64,000 nucleotides of DNA from UBA5796 sp040752455 (GTDB lineage Bacteria > Chloroflexota > Anaerolineae > Anaerolineales > Villigracilaceae), in the NCBI GenBank assembly GCA_049324115.1, contig JBMOMN010000027.1, positions 24,226 to 88,225 on the forward strand, in the 5' to 3' direction. The notes beneath the pieces are model-generated. The model saw only the letters and a list, made by a program, of their open reading frames with translations. It was not told the origin of the DNA and did no database searches. Below, piece by piece: positions 40,920-49,190 of this stretch (position 1 is the first letter of the stretch; the number at the start of each line of letters is the position of its first letter). The position numbers and the translations under genes are program-made.

Positions 40920-42119
40920 TTATCCCAACTCTTGCAAATACTGACGGATCATCAACGCCGCGGTCGCGCCTTCGCCTGCGGCCGAGGCCGCCTGCTTGGT
41001 GGAGCCGGCCCGCACGTCCCCGGCGGCGAACAGGCCGGGCAGGGAGGTCATCAGGGTTTTGTCGGTGACGACGAAGCCCCATTTGTCAATCTCAGCTCTT
41101 CCGGCGGCCAGGTCGCTGTTGGGTTCCAGGCCGATGAAAACGAATACGCCGTCGTAATCCCATTGCTTGATTTCGCCGCTGGCGCGGTCCTCGACCAGGA
41201 TGCTCTCCAGTTTGTGCTTGCCGCGCAGTTCCTTGACGGCGTGGTTGACGGTGACAGTCATGTCCTCGCGCTTGGCGACCGCATCCTGCAAGATCTTGCT
41301 GGCCCTGACCTGCGGCAGGAACTCGACGATGTCCACCTGCTTGGCAAATTTGGTCAGGAACAAACCCTCCTCGAATCCGCTGTTGCCGCCACCGATGACC
41401 AGCACCTTTTTGTCCTTGTAGAACGCGCCGTCACAGGTGGCGCAGAAGTGGACGTTGATCCCGATCAGTCCCGTCTCGCCGGGGATGCCGAGCCTGCGAT
41501 AACGCGCCCCGGTCGCCAGCAGGGCCGCCTTGCTGCCGTATTCCGAGCCGTCTTTGGTTTTGATGCACAGGTACTGGCCTTCGGGGTTGATCTCGGTCAC
41601 GCTCTGGGCTTGCAGGATCTCCACGCCGAAGCGCCGGGCCTGGCGCGTCAACCGGTCGGCGAACTCGGCCCCGGATACGCCGTCGTCGAAGCCGGGGAAG
41701 TTGTCGAGGGTCTGGGTGACGGCCACCTGCCCGCCCAGCCCGGACTTTTCGATGACCAGCACGTCCATGCCCTCGCGGGCCATATAGAGGGCGGCCGTCA
41801 ACCCGGTGGGACCGCCGCCGATCACGATCGAGTCGTAGAACGAACGCTTAGCCCTGGTCTGGAGTCCGAGCTTTTCGGCCAGCTCCTCGTTCGACGGCTC
41901 GACCAGTACGCCGCCGTCGGGGAAGATGATGGTCGGCACGCTGCGGTTGCCGTGGTTGACCTGCTCGACGAAGGCCATCGCCTCAGGGTCTTCCTCGATG
42001 TTGACGTTCTCGTACTGGATGCGCTGTTCGCCGAAGAACTGCTTGGCGCGTTTGCAGTCCGGGCACCAGACAGTGCTGTAAACGGTGATCTTTTCGGGTG
42101 TCATGCGCGGGTCGGGCAT
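40920..42119 (-). CDS. Glutaredoxin-thioredoxin reductase fusion
   Basis: A 399-residue fusion. Residues 1-85 form a glutaredoxin-like domain with the redox pair C19-P-D-C22 (VYSTVWCPDCKRAK) and VPTIIF. From residue 95 a complete thioredoxin-reductase-type flavoprotein follows: SIVIGGGPTGLTAALYMAR (FAD), CATC redox pair (HFCATCDGAF), VLVIGGGNSGFEEG (NADPH) and FAAGDVRAGSTKQAA. Electrons may pass from NADPH through the reductase to the fused glutaredoxin. ATG 42119 is preceded by GGAGGACAAATT. Upstream codons open to 42341 are not conserved and run into a palindrome. Confidence 0.9.
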   Translation of the reverse strand: MPDPRMTPEKITVYSTVWCPDCKRAKQFFGEQRIQYENVNIEEDPEAMAFVEQVNHGNRSVPTIIFPDGGVLVEPSNEELAEKLGLQTRAKRSFYDSIVIGGGPTGLTAALYMAREGMDVLVIEKSGLGGQVAVTQTLDNFPGFDDGVSGAEFADRLTRQARRFGVEILQAQSVTEINPEGQYLCIKTKDGSEYGSKAALLATGARYRRLGIPGETGLIGINVHFCATCDGAFYKDKKVLVIGGGNSGFEEGLFLTKFAKQVDIVEFLPQVRASKILQDAVAKREDMTVTVNHAVKELRGKHKLESILVEDRASGEIKQWDYDGVFVFIGLEPNSDLAAGRAEIDKWGFVVTDKTLMTSLPGLFAAGDVRAGSTKQAASAAGEGATAALMIRQYLQELG

Positions 42120-42143
42120 AATTTGTCCTCCAAAATCTGAATA

Positions 42144-42181
42144 AAACTTCGGAAGTCTTTCGGAAAAGACTTCCGAAGTTT
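42144..42181. repeat. 17-bp perfect palindrome AAACTTCGGAAGTCTTT (copy B)
   Basis: AAACTTCGGAAGTCTTT and its exact complement flank CGGA. It looks like a terminator but lies between two divergently transcribed genes, where none is expected, and shares its core with the copies at 36642-36707 and in hemB. I therefore read it as a dispersed palindrome. Confidence 0.7.
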
Positions 42182-42237
42182 CTTTAAAGAACGCCCGAAA
42201 GCGGGATATCTTACGCTCTCCAAGTATAATTGCAGCG

Positions 42238-42876
42238 ATGCCCGACCGAACCAACGACCAATGGCTTTCCGATCTTAAAAATCCCGGCCCGCCGCGCGAA
42301 GCGGCCCTGGCCGACCTGCACGCGCTCGTGTTACAGGCCATGCCCTACGCCCTCTCGCGCTATCTCTCGCCGGACAACCCGCAATTCAACGCCCTGGCCG
42401 AGGAGACCGCCCAGGAGACGCTCCTGCGCGTCCTCGACCGACTGGACACGTTCGAGGGCCGCAGCCAGTTCACCACCTGGGTCTACAAGATCGCGGTCCA
42501 CATTGCCCTGAGCGAGTTGAGACGCCGCCGCTGGCGGGACGTTTCGCTGGATGAGCTTTTGGAGGACGCCGACGGCCAACCAACGGAACCAGGCTGGATG
42601 TCCACGCCCGACCCGGGGCCTGAGACGCGGGCCGAGCAGCGGGACGCCCTCGAACGCGTCCGCCGCATCATCGCCGAGGAGTTGACCGATAAACAGCGCA
42701 ACGCGGTCATCGCCATCGGGATCAAGGGCATGCCGATGGAGGAAGTCGCCAAAAAGATGCGCACCAACCGCAACGCTCTCTACAAACTGATGTTCGACGC
42801 CCGCCTGCGCCTGAAACAACGTCTCGAAAACGAAGGCCTGGAAGTGGACGAGTTAATGGATCTCTTCGAAGCATAA
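42238..42876 (+). CDS. ECF-type RNA polymerase sigma factor
   Basis: A 212-residue sigma-70-family protein. Region 2 is NALAEETAQETLLRVLDRLD followed by FEGRSQFTTWVYKIAVHIAL; region 4 is ELTDKQRNAVIAIGIKGMPM followed by EEVAKKMRTNRNALYKLMFD. It lacks regions 1 and 3. The next gene, 50 bp downstream, encodes a small zinc-binding protein that is a good anti-sigma candidate. Divergent from the thioredoxin reductase fusion, so a redox stress link is possible. Confidence 0.9.
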   Translation: MPDRTNDQWLSDLKNPGPPREAALADLHALVLQAMPYALSRYLSPDNPQFNALAEETAQETLLRVLDRLDTFEGRSQFTTWVYKIAVHIALSELRRRRWRDVSLDELLEDADGQPTEPGWMSTPDPGPETRAEQRDALERVRRIIAEELTDKQRNAVIAIGIKGMPMEEVAKKMRTNRNALYKLMFDARLRLKQRLENEGLEVDELMDLFEA

Positions 42877-42926
42877 GAAAATCGTAAGAACCCGAACAGT
42901 AAAATCGTCTGGAACAGCGATACGCA

Positions 42927-43229
42927 ATGGAGATGCTCAACTTTTTGAAACGCTGGTTCAAGCCCCACCCTGGCCCGCAGGCGGTGGGGGACGCCCTGGT
43001 GCAGAGGATGCTCCGGTCGTTGAAAGTTACCAGTATGGACGAATTGACCTGCGAGGATACCTTTGCCCTGCTCGACCAGTTTGCCGAGCTGGTGGCGAAC
43101 GGTGAAGACGCTGCCTGCCTGATGCCCCTGGTGCAGGCGCACCTCGACCTGTGCGGGGAGTGTTACGAAGAATACGAAGTGTTGGAACAGATCCTGGTCG
43201 CTGCAAACAGGCCTCATCCCCAGCTTTGA
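42927..43229 (+). CDS. Small zinc-binding anti-sigma factor candidate
   Basis: A 100-residue protein with LTCEDTFALLDQFAELVANG and HLDLCGECYEEYEVLEQIL. H-x3-C-x2-C is the zinc motif of ZAS anti-sigma factors, and an upstream Cys (LTCED) can supply the fourth ligand. There is no membrane segment, so it would be a soluble regulator, perhaps redox-responsive like RsrA. Position just after the sigma factor gene is the main support. Confidence 0.75.
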   Translation: MEMLNFLKRWFKPHPGPQAVGDALVQRMLRSLKVTSMDELTCEDTFALLDQFAELVANGEDAACLMPLVQAHLDLCGECYEEYEVLEQILVAANRPHPQL

Positions 43230-43346
43230 AATCCGGCTCACAGGATGAGCGCCGCGACTTCCGGCCAATCCGTTCCGGCGCTTGCCCCAAGCTGGTAAGA
43301 AAAGCTGCTGTTTTGATATCTACCAGGCAAGACCTGGAGGTACGAG

Positions 43347-44549
43347 ATGAAAGGCTTGGCTTTAGTGGTTTTAATGGGGGCCATCTTTTTGAACGCCTGC
43401 GCCCCGGCTGCGACCGGGGTCCCGCCCGGAACGTCCGCCGCGCTCCCGACGGCAGCCGGCTCCCCCGCTGCGCTTGCCGTCACCCTCCAGCCCGACGAAG
43501 CGCCTCCCGCCGGAGCCGCCAGCGAATTCACCACCGATTTCAGCCGGCATAGCGTCCCTTACGATGAGATCTTTTCGGGAGGGCCGCCGAAGGACGGCAT
43601 CCCTTCCATTGACGATCCCAAATTCGAGACGATTACTTACGCCGACCTGTGGCTGGGGGACCGTGAACCGGTCATCCTGGTCCGGGTGGGGGACGACGCC
43701 CGCGCCTATCCGATCCAGGTGCTGATGTGGCACGAAATCGTCAACGACGAAGTGGGCGGCCTGCCGCTGACGATCACTTTCTGCCCCCTGTGCAACACGG
43801 CCATCGCCTTCGAGCGTCAGGTTGGCGACCGGGTGCTGGATTTCGGTACCACCGGGCGGCTGCGCTATTCCAACCTGATCATGTACGACCGCCAGACCGA
43901 GACCTGGTGGCAACAGGCCGACGGGCTGGCGATCGCCGGGGATCTGACCGGGACCCAACTGGCCTTTTATCCCGCGGCCATCGTCGCCTGGTCCGAGTTC
44001 ACCCAGGCTTACCCGGAGGGAAAGGTACTCTCGCGGGAAACCGGTTTCGTCCGGGATTATGGCCGCAATCCCTACGAAGGCTACGATGATGTCAACAGTT
44101 CGCCGTTCCTGTACCAGGGACCGCCCACCCCGGGCCGGTTGCTGCCTATGGCCCGGGTCCTGACCGTGGATTTCAGCGGCGAGGCGGTCGCCTATCCCTA
44201 CGATACCCTGGCGGAACTGTCCGTCGTCAACGACACCGTCGGGGAGCGGGAGATCGTCGTGCTTTGGCAGGCGGGCGCGACCTCTCCCCTGGACGAGGGG
44301 ACTGTTGCCGGGGGAAAAAGAGTCGGCACGGCTGCGGCTTATTCCCGCGACCTCGACGGCCAGACCTTGACCTTCACCTTCGACGGCGGGTCCATCCGGG
44401 ACGAGCAGACCGGTTCCACCTGGGACGCGTTGGGCCGCGCCCTCAGCGGTCCGTTGGAGGGGGAAACGCTGGATCCGGTCGTGGCCATCAACCATTTCTG
44501 GTTCTCGTGGGCCGCCTTCAGGCCCGATACCCGGATTTTCGAACCCTAG
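43347..44549 (+). CDS. DUF3179-domain lipoprotein
   Basis: A 400-residue exported protein. The signal peptide ends in a lipobox (IFLNAC, Cys17), followed by an Ala/Pro-rich linker. The DUF3179 domain shows YPIQVLMWHEIVNDEVGGLP, TFCPLCNTAIAFER and FGTTGRLRYSNLIMYDRQTE followed by TWWQQ. The cysteine pair C-P-L-C may bind metal or be redox-active. Function of the family is unknown. An AGACCTGGAGGTACGAG site precedes ATG 43347. Confidence 0.85.
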   Translation: MKGLALVVLMGAIFLNACAPAATGVPPGTSAALPTAAGSPAALAVTLQPDEAPPAGAASEFTTDFSRHSVPYDEIFSGGPPKDGIPSIDDPKFETITYADLWLGDREPVILVRVGDDARAYPIQVLMWHEIVNDEVGGLPLTITFCPLCNTAIAFERQVGDRVLDFGTTGRLRYSNLIMYDRQTETWWQQADGLAIAGDLTGTQLAFYPAAIVAWSEFTQAYPEGKVLSRETGFVRDYGRNPYEGYDDVNSSPFLYQGPPTPGRLLPMARVLTVDFSGEAVAYPYDTLAELSVVNDTVGEREIVVLWQAGATSPLDEGTVAGGKRVGTAAAYSRDLDGQTLTFTFDGGSIRDEQTGSTWDALGRALSGPLEGETLDPVVAINHFWFSWAAFRPDTRIFEP

Positions 44550-44651
44550 CCCCTCCAATTACCCTCACCAATAACCAATTCCCCCAACCTTAACCGAATT
44601 GAAAGGCCGCAGGCGCGCCAGCGCGGGACAAGCAAAGTAAAATAAACGCCG

Positions 44652-45689
44652 ATGGCCTTTTCCTCTTTTACAGGCGGCCAACTGCGCGTAGAAACCGTCA
44701 CCGGCGTCGAGGCGGTTGGCCAGGCTGAATGGGACCGCTTGAGCGCAGGCCGTCCGTTCGCCAGTTACCGCTGGTACCGCTACGGCGAAACCGTCATGGA
44801 CGATTGCCGGCCGGTCTACATCCTGGTCGAACGCGGCGGCGAGGCCATTGCGCGGGCCACCTTCTGGCTGGTGCGTAACGAACCTTTACCCGTCGAACCC
44901 AAAACCGTCCGCAGCGCGCTGCAAGCCTACCTCCGCCGCCGCCCGCTGCTGATCTGCCGCTCGCCGCTGGCTAACCTCTCGGGGCTGATCCTGCCGGAGC
45001 AAAATCCTGCGGATTGCCTGCGGCTGATAGCGGAGGCGGCCAAATCGGCCCTGCGCGAGCTGAAAGGCTCGTTCCTGCTCTTCGACTTTATGGAAGCGGG
45101 CCGCGACGATTGGCCTGCGGATTTCGTCCCTCATCAGGTCAGCGACCCGGGCACGGTCATGGCCGTCGAAGCTGACAGCTTCGAGGACTACCTGGCGGGC
45201 GGCAACAAAAAGGACCGCCAGCACTACAAGCGGGTCCTGCGCCAGGCGGAAGAGCTGGGCCTTGAGTTGACCCGCCATGCCAGGGTCCCCGACCTGGACG
45301 AGGCCATGCCCCTGATCCGCAATGTGGAGCGACGCCACAACGCCGCCGAAAACCAGTGGGTGCGCGGCATGTTGGCCCATATAGACGGGATCAATGCCGC
45401 CTGGCTCGAAGTCCGCCAGCACGGACGGCTGGTCGGCTGCGGGCTGCTCGCCGAGGACAACGGCGCATTGATGGCGACCGCCCTTGGCCTGGCCGAAGAC
45501 GCCCAATACGCCTATTTCCTGCTGGTCTATGCCACTTTGCAGGAAGGCTTCGAGCGCAGGGTCAAGGCCATCCGCATGGGCAGCGGCGCTTACGAGGTCA
45601 AACAACGCCTGGGCTTCGAACTTGAGCGCAACAACCATGCGTTCGTCTGGCTGAATACACCGGCCTTGCGGAAATTATTAGGAAGATGA
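44652..45689 (+). CDS. GNAT/FemAB-like acyltransferase
   Basis: A 345-residue protein with a two-lobed acyltransferase layout like the FemAB/BioF2-type GNAT group: GGNKKDRQHYKRVLRQAEEL in the middle and WLEVRQHGRLVGCGLLAED, YFLLVYATLQEGFERRVKAI, MGSGAYEVKQRLGFELE towards the C-terminus. An aminoacyl or acyl transfer role in cell-wall or natural-product chemistry is possible. It ends four bases before the methyltransferase that opens the diterpene genes, so it could belong to that unit. Confidence 0.65.
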   Translation: MAFSSFTGGQLRVETVTGVEAVGQAEWDRLSAGRPFASYRWYRYGETVMDDCRPVYILVERGGEAIARATFWLVRNEPLPVEPKTVRSALQAYLRRRPLLICRSPLANLSGLILPEQNPADCLRLIAEAAKSALRELKGSFLLFDFMEAGRDDWPADFVPHQVSDPGTVMAVEADSFEDYLAGGNKKDRQHYKRVLRQAEELGLELTRHARVPDLDEAMPLIRNVERRHNAAENQWVRGMLAHIDGINAAWLEVRQHGRLVGCGLLAEDNGALMATALGLAEDAQYAYFLLVYATLQEGFERRVKAIRMGSGAYEVKQRLGFELERNNHAFVWLNTPALRKLLGR

Positions 45690-45693
45690 GGTA

Positions 45694-46281
45694 ATGGTCA
45701 CCGGCATTTATCTTTCCACCCTCCTGTTTGTCATCGTGGCGCTTTTCTTCGTGATGGATTTCTACTTCATGCGCCGCTACGACCGCGAGCGCGCCGACGA
45801 GCGCAAGGGCTGGTCGTGGGATTACACCCTGTTCACCCTCGGGCTGGGGCTGGCCATCGTCCTCCAACCGGCGCTTTGGCCGGGGATCGGCTTCTACACT
45901 TCTGCAGCATGGGGGATTTTCATCCAGGTTTTCGGCTTTATTTTAGTTTCCATCTCATTCGGGCTGCACATCTGGGCGCGGGAGCATCTCAAGAAATTCT
46001 ACACCGAGCGGGTCGAGGTCCAGGCCGACCACCGGCTGGTGGACAGCGGGCCGTATGCGCTGGTGCGCCATCCGATCATCACCTCGTTCTTTGCCCTGGC
46101 CCTGGGCGTTTTGCTGATCAACCCCGCCCTGACCAGCCTGGGGGCGGCCGCCTACGCTTTTTGGGATTTCCTGCGGGCGGCCGCGCAGGAGGAATCCGCT
46201 CTCAGCCGCGAAGTCCCCGGTTACGCGGCATACCGGCAACGGGTCCCGCGCTTTCTGCCGCGGTTGTCGAGGCGGCCGTGA
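45694..46281 (+). CDS. Isoprenylcysteine methyltransferase-like membrane methyltransferase
   Basis: A 195-residue integral membrane protein with about four hydrophobic segments and the ICMT/PEMT SAM-binding signature: DHRLVDSGPYALVRHPIITS, and the C-terminal QEESALSREVPGYAAYRQRV followed by PRF. In this family the enzyme methylates prenylated or lipid substrates at the membrane. It starts four bases after the GNAT-like gene, and its stop overlaps the next start (GTGA). The diterpene synthase genes that follow suggest a diterpenoid O-methyl transfer, but this is inference. Confidence 0.83.
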   Translation: MVTGIYLSTLLFVIVALFFVMDFYFMRRYDRERADERKGWSWDYTLFTLGLGLAIVLQPALWPGIGFYTSAAWGIFIQVFGFILVSISFGLHIWAREHLKKFYTERVEVQADHRLVDSGPYALVRHPIITSFFALALGVLLINPALTSLGAAAYAFWDFLRAAAQEESALSREVPGYAAYRQRVPRFLPRLSRRP

Positions 46282-47198
46282 TCTCCAGGGACGAGTTCCT
46301 TTCCCTGTCCACGGACGAAGCCGCCCGGCTGGTGCGGCAGTCCGGCTCGAAGGTGTGCGTCTTCCCCATCAACGGGACCCGGCGCTGGTTCATGCTCGAA
46401 TACGGCGACCGGGAGTTCGAGGATCCCATCGCGGCCTACATGGACATCGCCATGCAGCGTCACGTCGAACTCTATAAATTGTTTTTCGATCACGGGGTCG
46501 GGACGCTGGTCACGCCGGTGATCGGGCCGGAAATCCTGGCGACCCGCGACGGGTACATGCAGAAGATCGGCGGCGAGGGACTGGCCCGGCTGGCGACCCA
46601 CCCGGACCTGCTGTCGTTTTACGAGGCGTATGGCGTGCGGGTCCGCTTTTACGGGGATTACCGTCAGCACCTGGCGGGGACACCCTACGAATTCTTGATC
46701 GGGCTGTTCGATGACGTGGCGGAGAGGACCCGCAGGCACGACCGTTTCAGGCTTTTCTTCGGCGCATTTGCCGATAATTTGAATTCGACCGCCCGCGTGG
46801 CGGAACTGGCGGTCGAATACTTCAAGGAACACGGCGCGGTCGCCGACCGCAGGAAGCTGGTGGAGCTGTATTACGGCGAGTACATTGACAGGGCCGATAT
46901 TTTCATCGGCTTCGACCGGCTGGCCGCGTTCGATTACCCGCTGATCAACTCGGGGGAGGAAGACCTGTACTTCATGGTCGCGCCGTCGTCTTATTTGACG
47001 GAAAGGCAGCTGCGCGCCATCCTGTACGACCACCTCTGCACCCGCCGTACCCACGAACCGGATTTTGCGGACCTGCCGCCGGACGCGTATGCGAACCTGC
47101 GGGCCTTTTACCGCGCCCACCAGGACAGCATCCTGGGGACCGGACAGATCCGCCACAGCTATTGGCAGCCTGAAATTATCGAAAAAGGACAGGGATAA
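46278..47198 (+). CDS. Diterpene synthase, Rv3378c / kolavelool synthase-like
   Basis: A 306-residue protein closely resembling Rv3378c of Mycobacterium tuberculosis (tuberculosinol synthase) as I remember that sequence. Shared blocks: VFPxxGTRRWFxLE (28-41), LSFYxxxxVxVxFYGDY, YYGEYxDxADxFIGF, FDxPLxxSG, LYFxVAPSxYxTExxLRxIL. These enzymes use a cis-prenyltransferase fold to ionise a cyclic diterpene diphosphate and add water. The two arginines after G-T (R35, R36) are kept, but Rv3378c's Asp34 is asparagine here (N32). GTG 46278 overlaps the methyltransferase stop; ATG of the cyclase follows one base after its own stop. Confidence 0.9.
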   Translation: MISRDEFLSLSTDEAARLVRQSGSKVCVFPINGTRRWFMLEYGDREFEDPIAAYMDIAMQRHVELYKLFFDHGVGTLVTPVIGPEILATRDGYMQKIGGEGLARLATHPDLLSFYEAYGVRVRFYGDYRQHLAGTPYEFLIGLFDDVAERTRRHDRFRLFFGAFADNLNSTARVAELAVEYFKEHGAVADRRKLVELYYGEYIDRADIFIGFDRLAAFDYPLINSGEEDLYFMVAPSSYLTERQLRAILYDHLCTRRTHEPDFADLPPDAYANLRAFYRAHQDSILGTGQIRHSYWQPEIIEKGQG

Positions 47199-47199
47199 G

Positions 47200-48693
47200 A
47201 TGGACCTTAACGTTGAAACCAGGAAACTCCTCGAAGAGATCGGCCCCGGTCGGATGAGCAGCACCGCCTACGACACGGCCTGGGTGGCGAGACTGGTGGA
47301 TTACGACCGGGAACTGAGCAACAACGCCCTGTCCTGGTTGTGCGAGAACCAGCTCCCGGACGGCAGTTGGGGTGCGGCGGAACCGTTCTATTATCACGAC
47401 CGGGTAATCTCCACCCTGGCAGCGATGATCGCTTTGACGCATCGCGGCCGCCGGGCGCAGGACAGGGTTCAGATCGATAAGGGATTGCTGGCCCTCGAAC
47501 GGATTACCTCCGGCGCGACCAGCGGCCTGGCCGCCGACCCGAACGGCGCGACCGTCGGCTTCGAGATGATCGTCCCTACCCTTGTAGCGGAAGCCGAGCG
47601 GTTGGGGATCGTCAAGCAGCAGGGCGACCGCATCCTGGGCCGCTTGCGCCGCCTCCGGGATGCGAAAATGGCGAAATTGCAGGGGTTGAAGATCAACCGG
47701 TACATTACTCCCGCGTTTTCGGCGGAGATGGCGGGGGAAGATGGTCAGAGTATATTGGATATTGATAATTTGCAAGAGAATGATGGCTCAGTAGCCCACA
47801 GCCCATCAGCCACGGCATATTTTGCTTTGAAGCTAAAGCCGGGAGACCCCAAAGCGATGGAGTATCTAAGAGCCTGGGCAGCCCATGATGGGGGTGCGCC
47901 CAATTATGCGCCAATAGATAACTTTGAAATTGCGTGGAGCTTGTGGAATCTTTACTTTGCCAATTCGCCGGATAACAGCAACCCGGAAATCAAGAGGCTA
48001 TTGGACACCCTCCAAGGTTCGTGGCATACCGGCACAGGGATAGGCACAGCGGTTGATTGCACTGTGAAAGATAGCGACGATTCAAGCGTAGCCTTTGAAG
48101 TCCTCTGTTCCTTTGGATACGCCCCGGATGTTGAAGCGATCCTTTCTTACGAAGAAGATAACCATTATCGCTGCTTTTCCTTAGAGGCAAACCCATCAAT
48201 TAGTGCAAATATCCATGTTCTTGGGGCGTTGAAAAAAGCAGGATTTGTTGGTTCTGATAAATCCATAAAGAAGATACTCAAATTCTTGCACCAAACCAGG
48301 ACGAACGAGACTTATTGGTACGATAAGTGGCATACATCCCCTTTTTATGCAACCACACACGCAATCATTGCAAGTGTGTCATTCGATAAAAACCTTTGCT
48401 CGAATGCTGTGCAATGGATATTGGAAAACCAGAGGGCGGATGGGTCTTGGGGGCATTTTTCCCAAGCAACCGCCGAAGAAACGGCATACTGTCTGCAAGC
48501 ACTTTTGACATGGGAGCAAAGTTATGGGAAAGTGCCGAGAACTAAATTAGAGTTGGGTGCGCGCTGGCTAACAGAGCACTTTGATGATTCTTATCATCCG
48601 CTTTGGATAGGAAAAGCATTATATACACCATATCTCGTTGTTAAGTCTGCCATTCTTGGGGCATTGGATTTAACAAATAAGGTTACTCAATGA
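47200..48693 (+). CDS. Class II diterpene cyclase (Rv3377c / kolavenyl-PP synthase-like)
   Basis: A 497-residue protonation-initiated cyclase expected to convert geranylgeranyl diphosphate to a bicyclic diterpenyl diphosphate. It has the catalytic DxDD motif as DSDD (291-294, CTVKDSDDSS) and QW-like repeats (ENQLPDGSWG near 47, ENQRADGSWG near 407). No class I DDxxD motif is seen. The length matches Rv3377c (about 500). AAAGGACAGGGATAAG precedes ATG 47200. Its stop overlaps the next start (ATGA). Base composition changes sharply to AT-rich near 47740, one third into the gene, and stays so to the end. Confidence 0.92.
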   Translation: MDLNVETRKLLEEIGPGRMSSTAYDTAWVARLVDYDRELSNNALSWLCENQLPDGSWGAAEPFYYHDRVISTLAAMIALTHRGRRAQDRVQIDKGLLALERITSGATSGLAADPNGATVGFEMIVPTLVAEAERLGIVKQQGDRILGRLRRLRDAKMAKLQGLKINRYITPAFSAEMAGEDGQSILDIDNLQENDGSVAHSPSATAYFALKLKPGDPKAMEYLRAWAAHDGGAPNYAPIDNFEIAWSLWNLYFANSPDNSNPEIKRLLDTLQGSWHTGTGIGTAVDCTVKDSDDSSVAFEVLCSFGYAPDVEAILSYEEDNHYRCFSLEANPSISANIHVLGALKKAGFVGSDKSIKKILKFLHQTRTNETYWYDKWHTSPFYATTHAIIASVSFDKNLCSNAVQWILENQRADGSWGHFSQATAEETAYCLQALLTWEQSYGKVPRTKLELGARWLTEHFDDSYHPLWIGKALYTPYLVVKSAILGALDLTNKVTQ

Positions 48694-49190
48694 AAATAAC
48701 CGATTCAATTAACCAATGGATAACTGTTTCCACGTCCGACCTCGACGATGCCAGACGTCGTAAATTGTTGAACATCCTCCTTATCGGGGTAGGTGGGTTT
48801 ACGGTTTTGACAATTTTGGCATTGCTGGTTTTCATAATCGGAGGTTCCGAAGCTCAGACCATAGGCAATATATGGCTTCCAATATTAAGTTTTTTATTGA
48901 TCGTAGCAATTGTATATTGGATAAATCGCCAACCGTCGTGGCCTGGTTGGATTTCGTCGTCTTTGTTTTTGTTGCTTTTACTGGTCGCCTTTTATTTTGT
49001 GGATGAACCATTTGAGCTTGCTGGCGGACGAAGCCTTTTTATCTTCACTGTGCCGATAATTATGGCGAGCATCCTACTCAGCCCGGCCTCAAGTTTCATT
49101 TTCGCCACCCTCGCATCTGTCGAAATAATCCTGTTAGCCCAGATCGCGGATCTTGTGCCAAATATTTACGCGATGATAGGCTTTTTATTC
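47740..49190. other. AT-rich mosaic patch crossing a gene boundary
   Basis: From about 47740 codons shift from NNC/NNG to A/T-ending, through the 3' two-thirds of the cyclase and the membrane-sensor part of the histidine kinase. At about 49190 the sequence returns abruptly to GC-rich codon use. Both reading frames stay intact and both proteins look full length. Confidence 0.6.

Noticed and set aside
42144..42181. Terminator between trxR fusion and sigma factor
   Set aside because: The genes are divergent, so both transcripts start here. The hairpin shares its core with copies elsewhere and is treated as a repeat.
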